Assembly: GCA_903837135.1 (NCBI GenBank)
Contig: CAILTK010000007.1
Coordinates: 20,547-84,546, forward strand
Length of the DNA: 64,000 nt
Source: an uncultured Caulobacterales bacterium
GTDB taxonomy: Bacteria > Pseudomonadota > Alphaproteobacteria > Caulobacterales > Caulobacteraceae
Direction: 5' to 3'
This document shows, piece by piece, positions 1 through 8,911 of the stretch. Numbering within the stretch: the stretch's first letter is position 1; each line of letters starts with the position of its first letter. The translations under genes were made by a program, and so were the position numbers. The notes under the pieces were generated by a model. That model made no database searches. It worked only from the letters and a program-made list of their open reading frames with translations, and was not told the origin of the DNA.

Positions 1-1
1 C

Positions 2-454
2 AATCCCAAGCCGCCGAAGGGGCATATCGACCTGCCGCTGGTGAAGAAGGGCGTCGGCGACCGCGAGATGGTGGTGCCGGCCGATCCCAAGGAGTTCGGC
101 GCCGAGCCGGCCGAGACCGATTACGTCACCATCGCCCGCGCCGCGCACCGGGCCGCCTGGCTGGCGCTGCGCCCCTATACCGGGCGCACCCACCAGCTGC
201 GCGCCCACCTGCTGGCGATCGGCCATCCGATCCTCGGCGATCCCAAGTACGGGAACGAAGCCTCGGCGGACTTGTCCGAGGGGCTGAAGCTGCAGCTGCA
301 CGCCCGCCGGCTGATCCTGCCTCATCCTTCCGCCGGCCAGCTGATCCTCGAGGCCCCGCTGAGCGCCGAGATGCGCGCCGGTTTCGACCGCTTCGGCTTC
401 GACGAACACGAAGCCCCGGCCGACCCGTTCGAGGGGAGCGGAAGACGGCGGTAA
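2..454 (+). CDS. RluA-family pseudouridine synthase, C-terminal part (5' end outside window)
   Basis: The reading frame is open from base 2 and ends in TAA at 454; the start codon lies before the window. About 150 residues are visible. The motif GRTHQLRAHL followed by GHPILGDPKYG is the C-terminal signature of the RluA/RluC/RluD family, which isomerises specific uridines in rRNA. NPKPPKGHIDLPL at the visible start is typical of the linker after the catalytic aspartate region, which is not visible here. The protein ends in a short basic tail. RluC-type is likely, but the RNA target cannot be told from this fragment. Confidence 0.88.
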   Translation, partial: NPKPPKGHIDLPLVKKGVGDREMVVPADPKEFGAEPAETDYVTIARAAHRAAWLALRPYTGRTHQLRAHLLAIGHPILGDPKYGNEASADLSEGLKLQLHARRLILPHPSAGQLILEAPLSAEMRAGFDRFGFDEHEAPADPFEGSGRRR

Positions 455-468
455 CGGGGCCGGGCCCG

Positions 469-1674
469 CTACACCAGCCCCGCCACCGGCTGCGCCTCGC
501 GGCTATTTGGGAACACGGCGGTCTCCAGCCGTCCGCGGTCGATGCCGAGGTGGTCGATGAGCACGCCCTTGAACACCGCGCGCACGTCGAGGGTGGGGGC
601 CAGGTCGCGGTTCTCGAACAGTCTGGCCGGTTGCAGGGTCGGCCAGTCGCCGACGATGCCGCCGGGCTTCAGCGCGCCGCCGGCCAGCACCATGCACGAG
701 GCGGTGCCGTGATCGGTGCCGTGCGTGCCGTTCACCCGCGCGGTGCGGCCGAACTCGGTGGCCATCACCACCACCGTGTCCTTCCAGTGCTCGCCGAGCC
801 CGGTCTGCAGGCCGGCGATCACATTGTCGACCAGCGACAGCCGGTTGGCGAGCTGACCGTTGTCCGCGCCCTGGTTGGCGTGGGTGTCGAAGCCGTCGAG
901 GCTGAGCACGGCGATCGAGGGTCCGCCCGGCGCGATCAGGAACTTGGCGGCGGTGTTGGCGAAGGCCTGCACGTCGGCGCCGTTCAGCGGCTTGCCGCCG
1001 TTGATCACGTCGGCCTGGGCCTCGGTCTGCAGGCCGGTGGCCAGGGCCGGGCCCAACAGGGCGTCGCCGGCGTAGAGGTCCATCAGGGCGTTGGCGACCC
1101 GGTTGGTCTGGCCGTTGAGCCGTCCGCCGGGCGACCAGGACTGGGCCTGCACCGGCCCCCGCAGGATCAGGGGCTCCTGCGCGCCGATCGACAGGGCGGT
1201 GATGGCGTGACCGGGCTGGGCGGCCTGCAGGGTGCGGTTCAGCCAGCCGGTGGTGGAGGCGTAGAGCTGGGCCCCGCCGGTCTCGAGCAGGTCCTGCGCC
1301 TCGAAGTGCGAGCGGATCCGCTGGGGGATGGCCGCGGCGGGAACGATCCGGGCCTGGCCGGCCAGCATCAGCTCATGCACCTTCACCAGCCTGGGGTGCA
1401 GGCCGAAATGGCCGTCGATGGCCAGCGCCTTGTCGCTCGCAATGGCGATGTCGCCGCGAAGCCCCACGTAGTCCGGATCGCCGATCGGCGGCGCCAGCGA
1501 AAGGCCGTCGCAGGCGCCGCGCTGGATGATGACCACCAGCTTTCTGCCGGCGAATTCGGCGGCCGCGGCCGCGCCGGCGGCCCCGAGGAAGGTGGCTCCG
1601 ACTCCGGCGGCGAGGGCCGAGTTCAGGACGGTGCGGCGGGACACGAGGGGGCCGGAGGGGCGGTGGGCGATCAT
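469..1674 (-). CDS. DUF1501 family Tat-exported protein
   Basis: 401 residues. The N-terminus carries a twin-arginine signal (SRRTVLNSA followed by an alanine-rich hydrophobic stretch ending near AAAAAEF), so it is probably exported folded through Tat. The body has DUF1501 features: VVIIQRGACDGLS, SLDGFDTHANQ, ATEFGRTARVNGTHGTDHGT and a late GGIVGDWP. DUF1501 belongs to the alkaline-phosphatase/sulfatase-like superfamily, and the His/Asp-rich motifs look like metal ligands. The ATG overlaps the stop of the upstream DUF1800 gene by 4 bp, so the two are translationally coupled. The substrate is unknown. The reading frame stays open far upstream of this start, but that is out-of-frame coding of the DUF1800 gene. 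Confidence 0.9.
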   Translation of the reverse strand: MIAHRPSGPLVSRRTVLNSALAAGVGATFLGAAGAAAAAEFAGRKLVVIIQRGACDGLSLAPPIGDPDYVGLRGDIAIASDKALAIDGHFGLHPRLVKVHELMLAGQARIVPAAAIPQRIRSHFEAQDLLETGGAQLYASTTGWLNRTLQAAQPGHAITALSIGAQEPLILRGPVQAQSWSPGGRLNGQTNRVANALMDLYAGDALLGPALATGLQTEAQADVINGGKPLNGADVQAFANTAAKFLIAPGGPSIAVLSLDGFDTHANQGADNGQLANRLSLVDNVIAGLQTGLGEHWKDTVVVMATEFGRTARVNGTHGTDHGTASCMVLAGGALKPGGIVGDWPTLQPARLFENRDLAPTLDVRAVFKGVLIDHLGIDRGRLETAVFPNSREAQPVAGLV

Positions 1675-3260
1675 CGGCGTTGGAACTCCGGCGACAGGAG
1701 GAGGAGGGCGAAGGCCTCGGGCCGGCTTTCGGCGCGCGAGACGGCGAGCAGGGTCTTGGGAGTCAGCCGCTTGCCGAGGACGGCGCGGGCCTCGTCGGGC
1801 GGCGCCCCCTGCGGGGCGCTGGCGTTGGCGAAGCCCTGCGCCCAGGTCAGGCGCTTGACGATGGCGTCCGGCGCGGCCCAGTCGGCGGCGACGTCGGACC
1901 AGCCGTTGGGCTGGGGCGCGCCGAACGGACGCTGGCCGAGGGTGTTGAGCGGACCCACCACCTCGCGCGCCGGATTGACCGGCGTGAACCCGGCCGCCCG
2001 ATAGCTCGAGATGATGAAGTCGTAGGGCGTCTTCAGCTTGCGCGGCGTCGGATCGAAGGCCTCGGGCGCGGTGATCAGGGCGTCCGCCACCTTGGCGAGG
2101 TCGCCGCCGGTGCGCAGCCAGGTCTGCTCCAGCCGGGCGACCAGGGCCGGCGGCGGGTCGTCGGCCACGAAATGGGCGGCGATCTTGCGGGCCAGCCGGC
2201 GAGCGGTCTGCGGCTTCTGGGCTAGGTCGAGGATCACCGCGGCCGCCTGCTTGCCGCCGTCGTCCCGGTACGCCTTGCCCATCACGGTGCGCGGGCCGGG
2301 CTCGTGGAAGTTGTCCCGGTAGAGGAAGGCGCCCGGCGGAGCCTGCGGCTCGTTGGGGTTGTTGGCGATCGACCAGCCGGTCAGCGCGCGGGCGAACTCG
2401 GTGACGTCGGCCTGGGTATAGCCCGCATCGGCGCCGACGCTGTGCAGCTCCATGATCTCGCGGCCCAGATTCTCGTTGAGGCCGCTGCCCTTGCGGCGCT
2501 GGCCCGCCACACTGCCGGGACCGATCGACTGGGTCTGGTCGAGGTAGAGCAGCATGCCGGGGTGCATGCTCGAGCGCAGCAGAAGCTCGGCGAAGCTCTT
2601 GAACACATAGGGTCGGATCGCCTCGCGCTCGAACGGGCCGACAGCGATCATGGTGTCCTGGTTCTTGGCCGCCACCGTGAAATGGTTGCACCAGAACAGG
2701 GCCCAGCGCTCACGGAATCCGGCGTCGGTGGTGGAGGCCAGCCGGGCGCGGGCCAGGGCCTCCTCGGCCGCCAGTTCGTTGATGGGGAGGCTCGCCAGCC
2801 GGCGCAGGTCGGGGTCGGCCTTGGCGCCTTTGATCTCCTCACGGTATTGCTGGAACGTCCTCCAGGCGGCCTGCATGGTCGGCAGGGGGCGGCCCGAACC
2901 AAAGTCCGTCCTCGGCGGCGTGGGCGCGAGCGGCGCGGCCGGGGCGGTCGTCATTCCGGGGGCGGCCGACGACCCCTGAGCGGCCATCTGCGCCTGCATG
3001 CGGGCCATGGCGTCCGGCGGGACGGGACCGGCGGCCATGGCCGCGCCCGCAGCCACTGCGGTGGACGGCGCGGGCTTGGGCGGGCCGGGCGGCGGCGTGG
3101 CGGGCAGGGGGGCGGTGACGGGCTGGTCGGCGCCCTCACGGCGGATCTGCGCCCGAAGCCAGCCGACCGGATCGGCGCTGGCGAGCTCGATCTCGCCGGG
3201 GCGGGCGCCCAGGCCGAAGCGGGTTACCGCGATCGCGCCGTTGAGGGCCTGGTCGGCCAT
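1671..3260 (-). CDS. DUF1800 family protein
   Basis: 529 residues, ATG preceded by GAGGAG at 6 bases. The N-terminus ALNGAIAVTRFGLGARPGEI and the core RWALFWCNHFTVAAK, GMLLYLDQTQS, LNENLGREIMELHSVG and FARALTGW are characteristic DUF1800 motifs. A low-complexity Pro/Ala/Met-rich insert lies near residues 50-120. DUF1800 genes are usually found directly before DUF1501 genes, as here (4-bp overlap), suggesting one complex or pathway. No N-terminal signal peptide is obvious, whereas the partner has a Tat signal, so co-export as a complex is possible but unproven. Biochemical function is not established for the family. Confidence 0.9.
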   Translation of the reverse strand: MADQALNGAIAVTRFGLGARPGEIELASADPVGWLRAQIRREGADQPVTAPLPATPPPGPPKPAPSTAVAAGAAMAAGPVPPDAMARMQAQMAAQGSSAAPGMTTAPAAPLAPTPPRTDFGSGRPLPTMQAAWRTFQQYREEIKGAKADPDLRRLASLPINELAAEEALARARLASTTDAGFRERWALFWCNHFTVAAKNQDTMIAVGPFEREAIRPYVFKSFAELLLRSSMHPGMLLYLDQTQSIGPGSVAGQRRKGSGLNENLGREIMELHSVGADAGYTQADVTEFARALTGWSIANNPNEPQAPPGAFLYRDNFHEPGPRTVMGKAYRDDGGKQAAAVILDLAQKPQTARRLARKIAAHFVADDPPPALVARLEQTWLRTGGDLAKVADALITAPEAFDPTPRKLKTPYDFIISSYRAAGFTPVNPAREVVGPLNTLGQRPFGAPQPNGWSDVAADWAAPDAIVKRLTWAQGFANASAPQGAPPDEARAVLGKRLTPKTLLAVSRAESRPEAFALLLLSPEFQRR

Positions 3261-3343
3261 GGTTCACTCCTCGCTTCCCCCGACCCTCGAGCCTAGATAA
3301 CGGCCGTATCTCCAACTTCCGTCGCACAGGACAAAGGTTTCGC

Positions 3344-4069
3344 ATGGCTCGCTCGGACGCGGATAAGTTGATGCGCGTGCGCCGGTTCTATCGCGAGGCG
3401 GCGTCCGGCCCGGTGGCGGGCGGACATGGCGTGCTGCTGGACGGCAAGACAGCCAAGACCGCCGGCGGCGCCGTGCTCGCCGCGCCGACGCCCGAGCTCG
3501 CCGTCGTGCTCGCCGCCGAGTGGGCGGCGCAGGACGAGTCGATCGACTTCACCGCCATGCCGGCGACCCGGCTGGCCTTCACCGTCATCGACCGCGGCGT
3601 CGCCGTTCACGCCGATCTCGCCCGGGAGGCGGCGCGCTACGCGGGCTCGGACACCCTGTGCTATCCGGCGGAGCGCCCGCGAGCGCTGGCCGAGCGCCAG
3701 GCCGCGCTGTGGACCCCCTGGCGCGACTGGGCCAACGAAACCTTTGATATCCGCTTTGAAACCGCCGGGGCCGCCCTGCATCATGTCCAGCCGCCCGAGA
3801 CCCTGGCCGGGGTCGAGGCGGCGGCGGCGGCGCTCGATCCATTCAGTCTGGCCGGTCTGGTGTTCGCCTGCGGCCTCTACGGCTCGGCCATTCTGGCGCT
3901 GGCGGTCCAGCGCCGAGCCCTGAACGCCGTGGAGGCGTTCGAGCTGTCGCGCATCGAGGAGGTCTTCCAGGCCGAGCAGTGGGGACTCGACGCCGAAGCC
4001 GAGGCCCGCACCGAGGCGCATCGCGCCGAGGCGGCCATGCTCGATCCCTGGTTCGCCGCCCTCGCCTGA
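3344..4069 (+). CDS. ATP12-family F1-ATPase assembly chaperone
   Basis: 241 residues, ATG with AAAGG a few bases upstream. The N-terminal part (RVRRFYREA, GVLLDGKTAKT, AAEWAAQ, IDFTAMPATRLAFTVID) and the later DTLCYPAERP and LSRIEEVFQAEQWG match the ATP12 family. In mitochondria ATP12 binds the F1 alpha subunit before assembly; alphaproteobacterial members are presumed to do the same. Length is normal. It is divergent from the DUF1800 gene, with an 83-bp shared intergenic region. Confidence 0.9.
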   Translation: MARSDADKLMRVRRFYREAASGPVAGGHGVLLDGKTAKTAGGAVLAAPTPELAVVLAAEWAAQDESIDFTAMPATRLAFTVIDRGVAVHADLAREAARYAGSDTLCYPAERPRALAERQAALWTPWRDWANETFDIRFETAGAALHHVQPPETLAGVEAAAAALDPFSLAGLVFACGLYGSAILALAVQRRALNAVEAFELSRIEEVFQAEQWGLDAEAEARTEAHRAEAAMLDPWFAALA

Positions 4070-4143
4070 AATCGGCCGGGCTATAGCGTCCGCCGTCACC
4101 GTCAAGACGCGCGAACGCCTCAGCCTCGGCAAGCGACCGGGAG

Positions 4144-4581
4144 TTACGCCTTCACCGGATTGCACCACAGGCCGGCGATCTTGCCGGCGTTGCTGAAGGC
4201 GATCGACAGGTCGGCCTGGCCGTGGGCGAATTCGCCCCGGTAATGCCAGACGCCGCTGGGGCCGTAGCCCTTGTACTCCAGGCTCTTCAGCACGCCGAGC
4301 TGGGTCAGGGCGGCGGTCAGCGGTCCGCTCTGGGCCTTCACCGCGTCGACCACGGTGTCGTCCATGTCGTCGAGGTTGGGCTTGCCGTTCTCGAAGGCGG
4401 TGATGGTGGCGGTCAGCGCGCCCTCGGCCTTCACCTCGTCATCCGGACCAGGCACGCGGAGGGACGGCGCGGCGCCGGCCGGGGCGGGCGCCGCTGGGGC
4501 GGCCTTGGGCGGCGCGGTGGAGGGGGTCTGGGCGTGCGCCGGCGCGGCGGCCAGGGCGGCGAGGACGAAAAACGGCGTCAT
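4144..4581 (-). CDS. Small exported protein of unknown function
   Basis: 145 residues. The start at 4581 is preceded by GGGGAGAA at good spacing. A short signal peptide (MTPFFVLAALAAAPAHA) precedes a Pro/Ala-rich linker (about residues 18-45) and a compact C-terminal domain ending in SIAFSNAGKIAGLWCNPVKA. The C-terminal half (LTQLGVLKSLEYKGYGPSGVWHYRGEFAHG) resembles the small secreted domains found after beta-lactamase-like or hydrolase modules that recognise or report on a substrate, but I cannot assign a family. Probably periplasmic. It is convergent with the ATP12 gene. Confidence 0.75.
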   Translation of the reverse strand: MTPFFVLAALAAAPAHAQTPSTAPPKAAPAAPAPAGAAPSLRVPGPDDEVKAEGALTATITAFENGKPNLDDMDDTVVDAVKAQSGPLTAALTQLGVLKSLEYKGYGPSGVWHYRGEFAHGQADLSIAFSNAGKIAGLWCNPVKA

Positions 4582-4675
4582 GAGGGTTCTCCCCGACAGA
4601 GACTTCCACCGTGCAAACTTGTCAGGCGCGGCCCACCCTTCTACCACGAGGCGGTGACTTTTCCGTGAGGACCCC

Positions 4676-6208
4676 GTGCACGACATCCTGCAGGAACTGG
4701 AGCGCCGGCGGGCGCATGCGCGGTCGGGCGGGGGCGAGCGCCGCATCCAGGCCCAGCACGCCAAGGGCAAGCTGACCGCGCGCGAACGGATCGCGCTGCT
4801 GCTCGACGAGAACTCGTTCGAGGAGTTCGACATGTTCGTCGAGCACCGCAGCCACGAGTTCGGCATGGAGGACCAGCGCGTGCCGGGCGACGGGGTGGTG
4901 ACCGGCTGGGGCGCCATCAACGGCCGGGTGGTGTACGTCTTCTCCAAGGACTTCACCGTGTTCGGCGGATCGCTGTCGGGCGCGCACGCCGAGAAGATCG
5001 TCAAGGTGCAGCGCCAGGCGGCGAAGGTCGGCGCGCCGATCATCGGCCTGTTCGACGCCGGCGGGGCGCGGATCCAGGAGGGGGTGGAGAGCCTGGCCGG
5101 CTATGCCGACATCTTCCTCGAGAACGTGCTGTCCTCGGGCGTCATTCCGCAGATCAGCGTGATCATGGGCCCGTGCGCCGGCGGCGACGTCTACTCGCCG
5201 GCGATGACCGACTTCATCTTCATGGTCCGCGACACGAGCTATATGTTCGTCACCGGCCCGGACGTGGTGAAGACGGTGACCAACGAGATCGTGACCGCCG
5301 AGGAGCTCGGCGGCGCGCGCGTGCACGCGGGCAAGTCGGGCGTGGCCGAGGGGGCCTTCGACAACGACCTCGAGGCCATGACCCAGGTGCGCCGGCTGGT
5401 GGACTTCTTGCCCCTGTCCAACCGGCAGAAGCCGCCGGTGCGCGAGAGCTACGACGAACTCGACCGCGAGGAGCCCTCGCTCGACACCCTGGTGCCCTCC
5501 AATCCCAACAAGCCGTACGACATGAAGGAGCTGATCCTGAAGGTCGTCGACGAGGCGGATTTCTTCGAGATCTCCAGCGACTGGGCCAAGAACATCATCA
5601 CCGGCTTCGCCCGGCTGGACGGCGAGCCGATCGGGGTGGTGGCCAACCAGCCGCAGGTGCTGGCCGGCGTGCTCGACATCGATTCCAGCCGCAAGGCGGC
5701 GCGGTTCGTGCGCTTCTGCGACGCCTTCAACATCCCGATCCTGACCTTCGTCGACGTGCCGGGCTTCATGCCGGGGACCAAGCAGGAGTACGGCGGCCTG
5801 ATCAAGCACGGGGCCAAGCTCTTGTTCGCCTACGCCGAGGCCACCGTGCCCAAGATCACCGTCATCACCCGCAAGGCCTACGGCGGGGCCTACGACGTGA
5901 TGAGCTCCAAGCACCTGCGAGGCGACTTCAACTACGCCTGGCCCACCGCCGAGATCGCGGTGATGGGGGCCAAGGGGGCGGTGGAGATCATCTTCCGCGC
6001 CGACATGAACGACCCGGCCAAGCTCGCCGAGCGCGAGGCCGAGTACAAGGCCCGCTTCGCCAACCCCTTCGTCGCCGCCAGCCGCGGCTATATCGACGAC
6101 GTGATCCTGCCCCGCGAAACCCGCCGCCGCGTCACCCGCGCGCTGAAGTCCCTCAAGGGCAAGGTGCTCGAGAACCCCTGGAAGAAGCACGACAATATCC
6201 CGCTCTAG
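4676..6208 (+). CDS. pccB: Acyl-CoA (propionyl-CoA) carboxylase beta subunit
   Basis: 510 residues, GTG start after GTGAGGACCCC. It is a biotin-dependent carboxyltransferase subunit that moves the carboxyl group from carboxybiotin to propionyl-CoA or a similar acyl-CoA. Visible motifs are [14 protein letters not shown] near the N-terminus, [34 protein letters not shown] (first oxyanion region), [24 protein letters not shown] and [14 protein letters not shown]. Length equals that of bacterial PccB. No biotin-carrier alpha subunit is adjacent, so it must pair with one encoded elsewhere. Substrate choice between propionyl-CoA and longer acyl-CoA is inferred from family similarity only. Confidence 0.93.
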   Translation: MHDILQELERRRAHARSGGGERRIQAQHAKGKLTARERIALLLDENSFEEFDMFVEHRSHEFGMEDQRVPGDGVVTGWGAINGRVVYVFSKDFTVFGGSLSGAHAEKIVKVQRQAAKVGAPIIGLFDAGGARIQEGVESLAGYADIFLENVLSSGVIPQISVIMGPCAGGDVYSPAMTDFIFMVRDTSYMFVTGPDVVKTVTNEIVTAEELGGARVHAGKSGVAEGAFDNDLEAMTQVRRLVDFLPLSNRQKPPVRESYDELDREEPSLDTLVPSNPNKPYDMKELILKVVDEADFFEISSDWAKNIITGFARLDGEPIGVVANQPQVLAGVLDIDSSRKAARFVRFCDAFNIPILTFVDVPGFMPGTKQEYGGLIKHGAKLLFAYAEATVPKITVITRKAYGGAYDVMSSKHLRGDFNYAWPTAEIAVMGAKGAVEIIFRADMNDPAKLAEREAEYKARFANPFVAASRGYIDDVILPRETRRRVTRALKSLKGKVLENPWKKHDNIPL

Positions 6209-6254
6209 AGACGGAATTCCGCGCTTCGCTCACCGGTTCGGGGGTTTCACGCCG

Positions 6255-6307
6255 CACGCTCATTCGAGCGTGAGCGACCCGCGGCTATTGCGCCAGCTCC
6301 GCAATAG
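6255..6307 (+). terminator. Two tandem hairpins downstream of pccB
   Basis: Seen in sequence: CACGCTC/GAGCGTG (6255-6261 with 6266-6272, loop ATTC) and CTATTGCG/CGCAATAG (6285-6292 with 6300-6307, 7-base loop). Neither is followed by a clear T-run, so intrinsic termination is only moderately likely. They lie between pccB and the next same-strand gene. Confidence 0.4.
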
Positions 6308-6344
6308 ACCGCATCCTGTCGCCGGTTGAATCGGAGACCACCCC

Positions 6345-6908
6345 TTGCCCCACGACACCCCCCTGGAAGCGCACGAGCATGCCGAGCATGCCGAGCATGC
6401 GCAGCACGATCCGTTCACCGGGCGGGTGTCGATCACCATCGCCGTCCTGGCGGTGCTGGCGGCGACGGCCGGCAGCCTGGAGACGGTGGAGGCCGGCAAG
6501 GCCATCACCCTGTCTTCCGAGGCGGTGCTGAAACAGGACCTGGCCACCGACAACTGGGGCTTCTCCAACTCCAAGGCCGTGCGCAAGAATCTCTACGTCA
6601 TCGCCGCGACGGAGGACCCGGCCAAGGCCGACGTCTTCAACAAGGCGGTAGCCAAGAACGACCAGGACGAGGCCAAGGCCCGCGAGAAGGCGCAGGACTT
6701 CGAGAAGGAGCGCGACGCCCTCCTCAACGAGAGCCGCCAGCGCGAGGACCGCCACCACTGGCTGACCGCCGCGGCCACCCTCGTGGAGGTGGGCATCGCC
6801 ATCTCGACCGTCGCCATCATCACCCGCCGCCGCCTGTTCTGGTACGGGGCGATGGCGCTCGGCCTGGCCGGCTGCGGCCTGCTGGCGATCGCCTACCTGC
6901 CTCTCTAG
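6345..6908 (+). CDS. DUF4337 family membrane protein
   Basis: 187 residues. TTG start with CGGAG 9 bases upstream; no ATG fits the family length. Layout: His/Glu-rich N-terminus (HEHAEHAEHAQHD) made by a 9-bp tandem repeat, TM1 (SITIAVLAVLAATAGSL), a soluble helical middle rich in Lys/Glu/Asp (about residues 70-135), then two C-terminal hydrophobic segments (TAAATLVEVGIAISTVAII and WYGAMALGLAGCGLLAIAYL). This is the DUF4337 arrangement; function unknown. It stands alone between pccB and the M48 protease. Confidence 0.82.
   Translation: MPHDTPLEAHEHAEHAEHAQHDPFTGRVSITIAVLAVLAATAGSLETVEAGKAITLSSEAVLKQDLATDNWGFSNSKAVRKNLYVIAATEDPAKADVFNKAVAKNDQDEAKAREKAQDFEKERDALLNESRQREDRHHWLTAAATLVEVGIAISTVAIITRRRLFWYGAMALGLAGCGLLAIAYLPL
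6375..6401 (+). repeat. 9-bp tandem repeat encoding His-Ala-Glu
   Basis: Three copies of gagcatgcc (the last ending in gcg) encode the His-rich N-terminus of the DUF4337 protein. Such a repeat can change copy number by slippage without breaking the frame. Confidence 0.7.
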
Positions 6909-6999
6909 GGCCGCAATAGGCCGGAAACATAGGCGCGCCAAAGCTTGGGTTTAGGCGGGTCGCTGGGGTGAACGGACGCCCGGCTGTTGGGAGGCGCCT

Positions 7000-8193
7000 T
7001 TGTCGAGTTTCGATCCCGCCGCGGCGACGGACGCCTATCTGTCGGCGCTGTCTCCGGGCGCCCATCTCAAGGCCATCCACTATACCCAGGGCGGCCACTG
7101 GCTGCTGTTATGGGGCTGGCTGGTCAGCGTCGCCGTCGCCTTCCTGATCCTGCGCACCGGGGTGCTGCATCGGTTGCGCATAAGGATCGACGGCGCCCGG
7201 CGCCGTCCGCTCGCGGCCAGTGCGGCGGTGGTGTTCGTCTTTCTGGCCCTGGACTGGCTGCTGACCCTGCCTTGGTCGGCCTACGCCGAGTGGTGGCGCG
7301 AAAGGCAGTACGGCCTGAACACCCAGAGTTTCGCGGCCTGGCTCGGCGAGGCGGCGCTGTCCGGCGTCCTCTCCACTCTGGGGCTCGGCCTGTTCCTGGT
7401 GGTGCTCTACGCCCTGATCCGCCGCGCGCCGCGCAGCTGGTGGGCCTGGGCCAGCGGCGTCGCGGTGGTGTTCATCGTCTTCGGCCTGCTGATCGCCCCC
7501 ATCGTCGTCGAGCCCCTGTTCAACACCTTCACCCCGGCGCCGCCGGGGCCGGTCCGCGATGCGGTGGCGGCCCTGGCCAGGACGGCGCACGTGCCGTCCG
7601 ACAAGATCTACATCTACAACGGCTCCAAGCAGTCGAACCGCTATACCGCCAATGTGGCCGGCCTGTTCGGCTCGGCGCGCGTGGCCATGAGCGACGTCAT
7701 GTTCCAGAAGGGCGCGGACCTCGCCGAGGTGCGCGGCGTGGTCGGGCATGAGATGGGCCATTACGCCCGCGGCCACGTGATCTGGGGCGCCCTGTGGGCG
7801 GCGATGCAGGCGGTGCTGATCTTCCTCCTGATCCAGCGATTGTTCCCGTGGCTGGCGGGCCTGCTCCGCGCCGACGCGGTCAGCGTCGCCGATCCGGCCG
7901 GCCTGCCGGTGGTGGTGATCATCGTTGTCACCGTCCAGCTCCTGCTCACCCCGTTCGACGATACGGTGAGCCGCTGGCAGGAGGCGGACGCCGACCATTT
8001 CAGCCTGGTGGTGGCCAATGAGCCGGACGGCCTGTCCAAGGCCCTGGTCAAGACCATCGAGTACCGCGCCGATTCCCCCTCGGCGCTCGAGGAGCTGGTG
8101 TTCTACGATCACCCCAGCGTCCGTCGCCGGGTCCGCACGGCGATGGACTGGAAGGCGGCGCACGCAACCGCGGCGAAGGGAGCCACGCCATGA
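7000..8193 (+). CDS. M48 family (Ste24/CAAX-type) membrane metalloprotease
   Basis: 397 residues. TTG start with GGGAGG 5-6 bases upstream. Several hydrophobic segments occur in the first 170 residues and again around 265-310. The zinc site HEMGH is at residues 250-254, with a third ligand in the EADAD motif (Glu328), as in Ste24-type M48A peptidases. SKQSNRYTANVAGLFGSARVAMSD just before the zinc motif is also characteristic. These enzymes cleave near prenylated or membrane-embedded substrates; in bacteria the role is usually membrane protein quality control. The next gene starts inside the stop codon (ATGA). Confidence 0.9.
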   Translation: MSSFDPAAATDAYLSALSPGAHLKAIHYTQGGHWLLLWGWLVSVAVAFLILRTGVLHRLRIRIDGARRRPLAASAAVVFVFLALDWLLTLPWSAYAEWWRERQYGLNTQSFAAWLGEAALSGVLSTLGLGLFLVVLYALIRRAPRSWWAWASGVAVVFIVFGLLIAPIVVEPLFNTFTPAPPGPVRDAVAALARTAHVPSDKIYIYNGSKQSNRYTANVAGLFGSARVAMSDVMFQKGADLAEVRGVVGHEMGHYARGHVIWGALWAAMQAVLIFLLIQRLFPWLAGLLRADAVSVADPAGLPVVVIIVVTVQLLLTPFDDTVSRWQEADADHFSLVVANEPDGLSKALVKTIEYRADSPSALEELVFYDHPSVRRRVRTAMDWKAAHATAAKGATP

Positions 8194-8759
8194 GGACCAC
8201 CACCCCGCGCATTCCGCCGGTGCAGGACGACACGGCGACCGAGGCCCAGGCGGCGGTGCTGGCGCCGATGGCCGAGCGCGGGCCGGTGTTGAACGTGTTC
8301 CGCACGGTGGCGCAGGAGCCGGACGCGGCCAAGGCCTTCCTGGCCTGGGGCGGCTATATCCTGTCCAAACGCAACGCCGTGGCCCCGCGCGAGCGCGAGA
8401 TCGCCATCCTGCGCACGGGCTTCCTGTGCAGATCCGGCTACGAGTGGACGCAGCACGTGCGCATCGCGCGCGAGGCCGGCGTCACCGAGGCCGAGATCGC
8501 CGCCATCAAGGTCGGGCCGGGCGATCCCACGTGGGGCGACCTCGACCGGCTGATCCTGCGGGCCACCGACGAGCTGTTCGCCGACAAGTTCATCGCCGAC
8601 GCCACCTGGGCCGGGCTCGCCGAGCACTTCAGCCGCAAGCAGCTGATGGACCTGGTGTTCACCGTCGGCCAGTACACCCAGGTGTCGATGTTCCTGAACA
8701 GTTTCGGCGTCCAGCTCGACCCGGGCCAGACCCTGGATCCGGATCTGAAGGGGTTTTGA
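8190..8759 (+). CDS. Carboxymuconolactone decarboxylase (CMD) family protein
   Basis: 189 residues, ATG overlapping the protease stop by 4 bp with AAGGGAG upstream. The core REREIAILRTGFLCRSGYEWTQHVRIAREAGVT is the CMD/AhpD fold motif. The peroxidatic CxxC of AhpD is absent (a single Cys, then GYEWTQH), so alkylhydroperoxidase activity is unlikely. This resembles the large group of CMD-like proteins in hydrocarbon and aromatic degradation whose reactions are unproven. Translational coupling to a membrane protease is unusual and may simply reflect operon packing. Confidence 0.85.
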   Translation: MRTTTPRIPPVQDDTATEAQAAVLAPMAERGPVLNVFRTVAQEPDAAKAFLAWGGYILSKRNAVAPREREIAILRTGFLCRSGYEWTQHVRIAREAGVTEAEIAAIKVGPGDPTWGDLDRLILRATDELFADKFIADATWAGLAEHFSRKQLMDLVFTVGQYTQVSMFLNSFGVQLDPGQTLDPDLKGF

Positions 8760-8790
8760 GGGGCGGATTGAACTAGGACCGCGCCATTGG

Positions 8791-8891
8791 GTCATGCTCG
8801 GGCCTGACCGAGCACGCCGCCGCTCCACCCGGCCCGCTGCCGGGTCCTCGGCTCTCCCGCCCGCTTTCGCGGGTGTCCGCCCGAGGATGAC
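8791..8891. repeat. Intergenic palindromic element, copy A
   Basis: About 100 bp bounded by imperfect inverted ends: GTCATGCTCGGGC at 8791-8803 and GCCCGAGGATGAC at 8879-8891 (12 of 13 pair). Internal GC-rich hairpins occur (ACCCGGC...GCCGGGT and CCCGC...GCGGG). The same left end is found at 25159, so this is a dispersed family. It lies between convergent genes and contains no gene. Confidence 0.7.
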
Positions 8892-8911
8892 TCGTAATTG
8901 CGAATTGGGAC

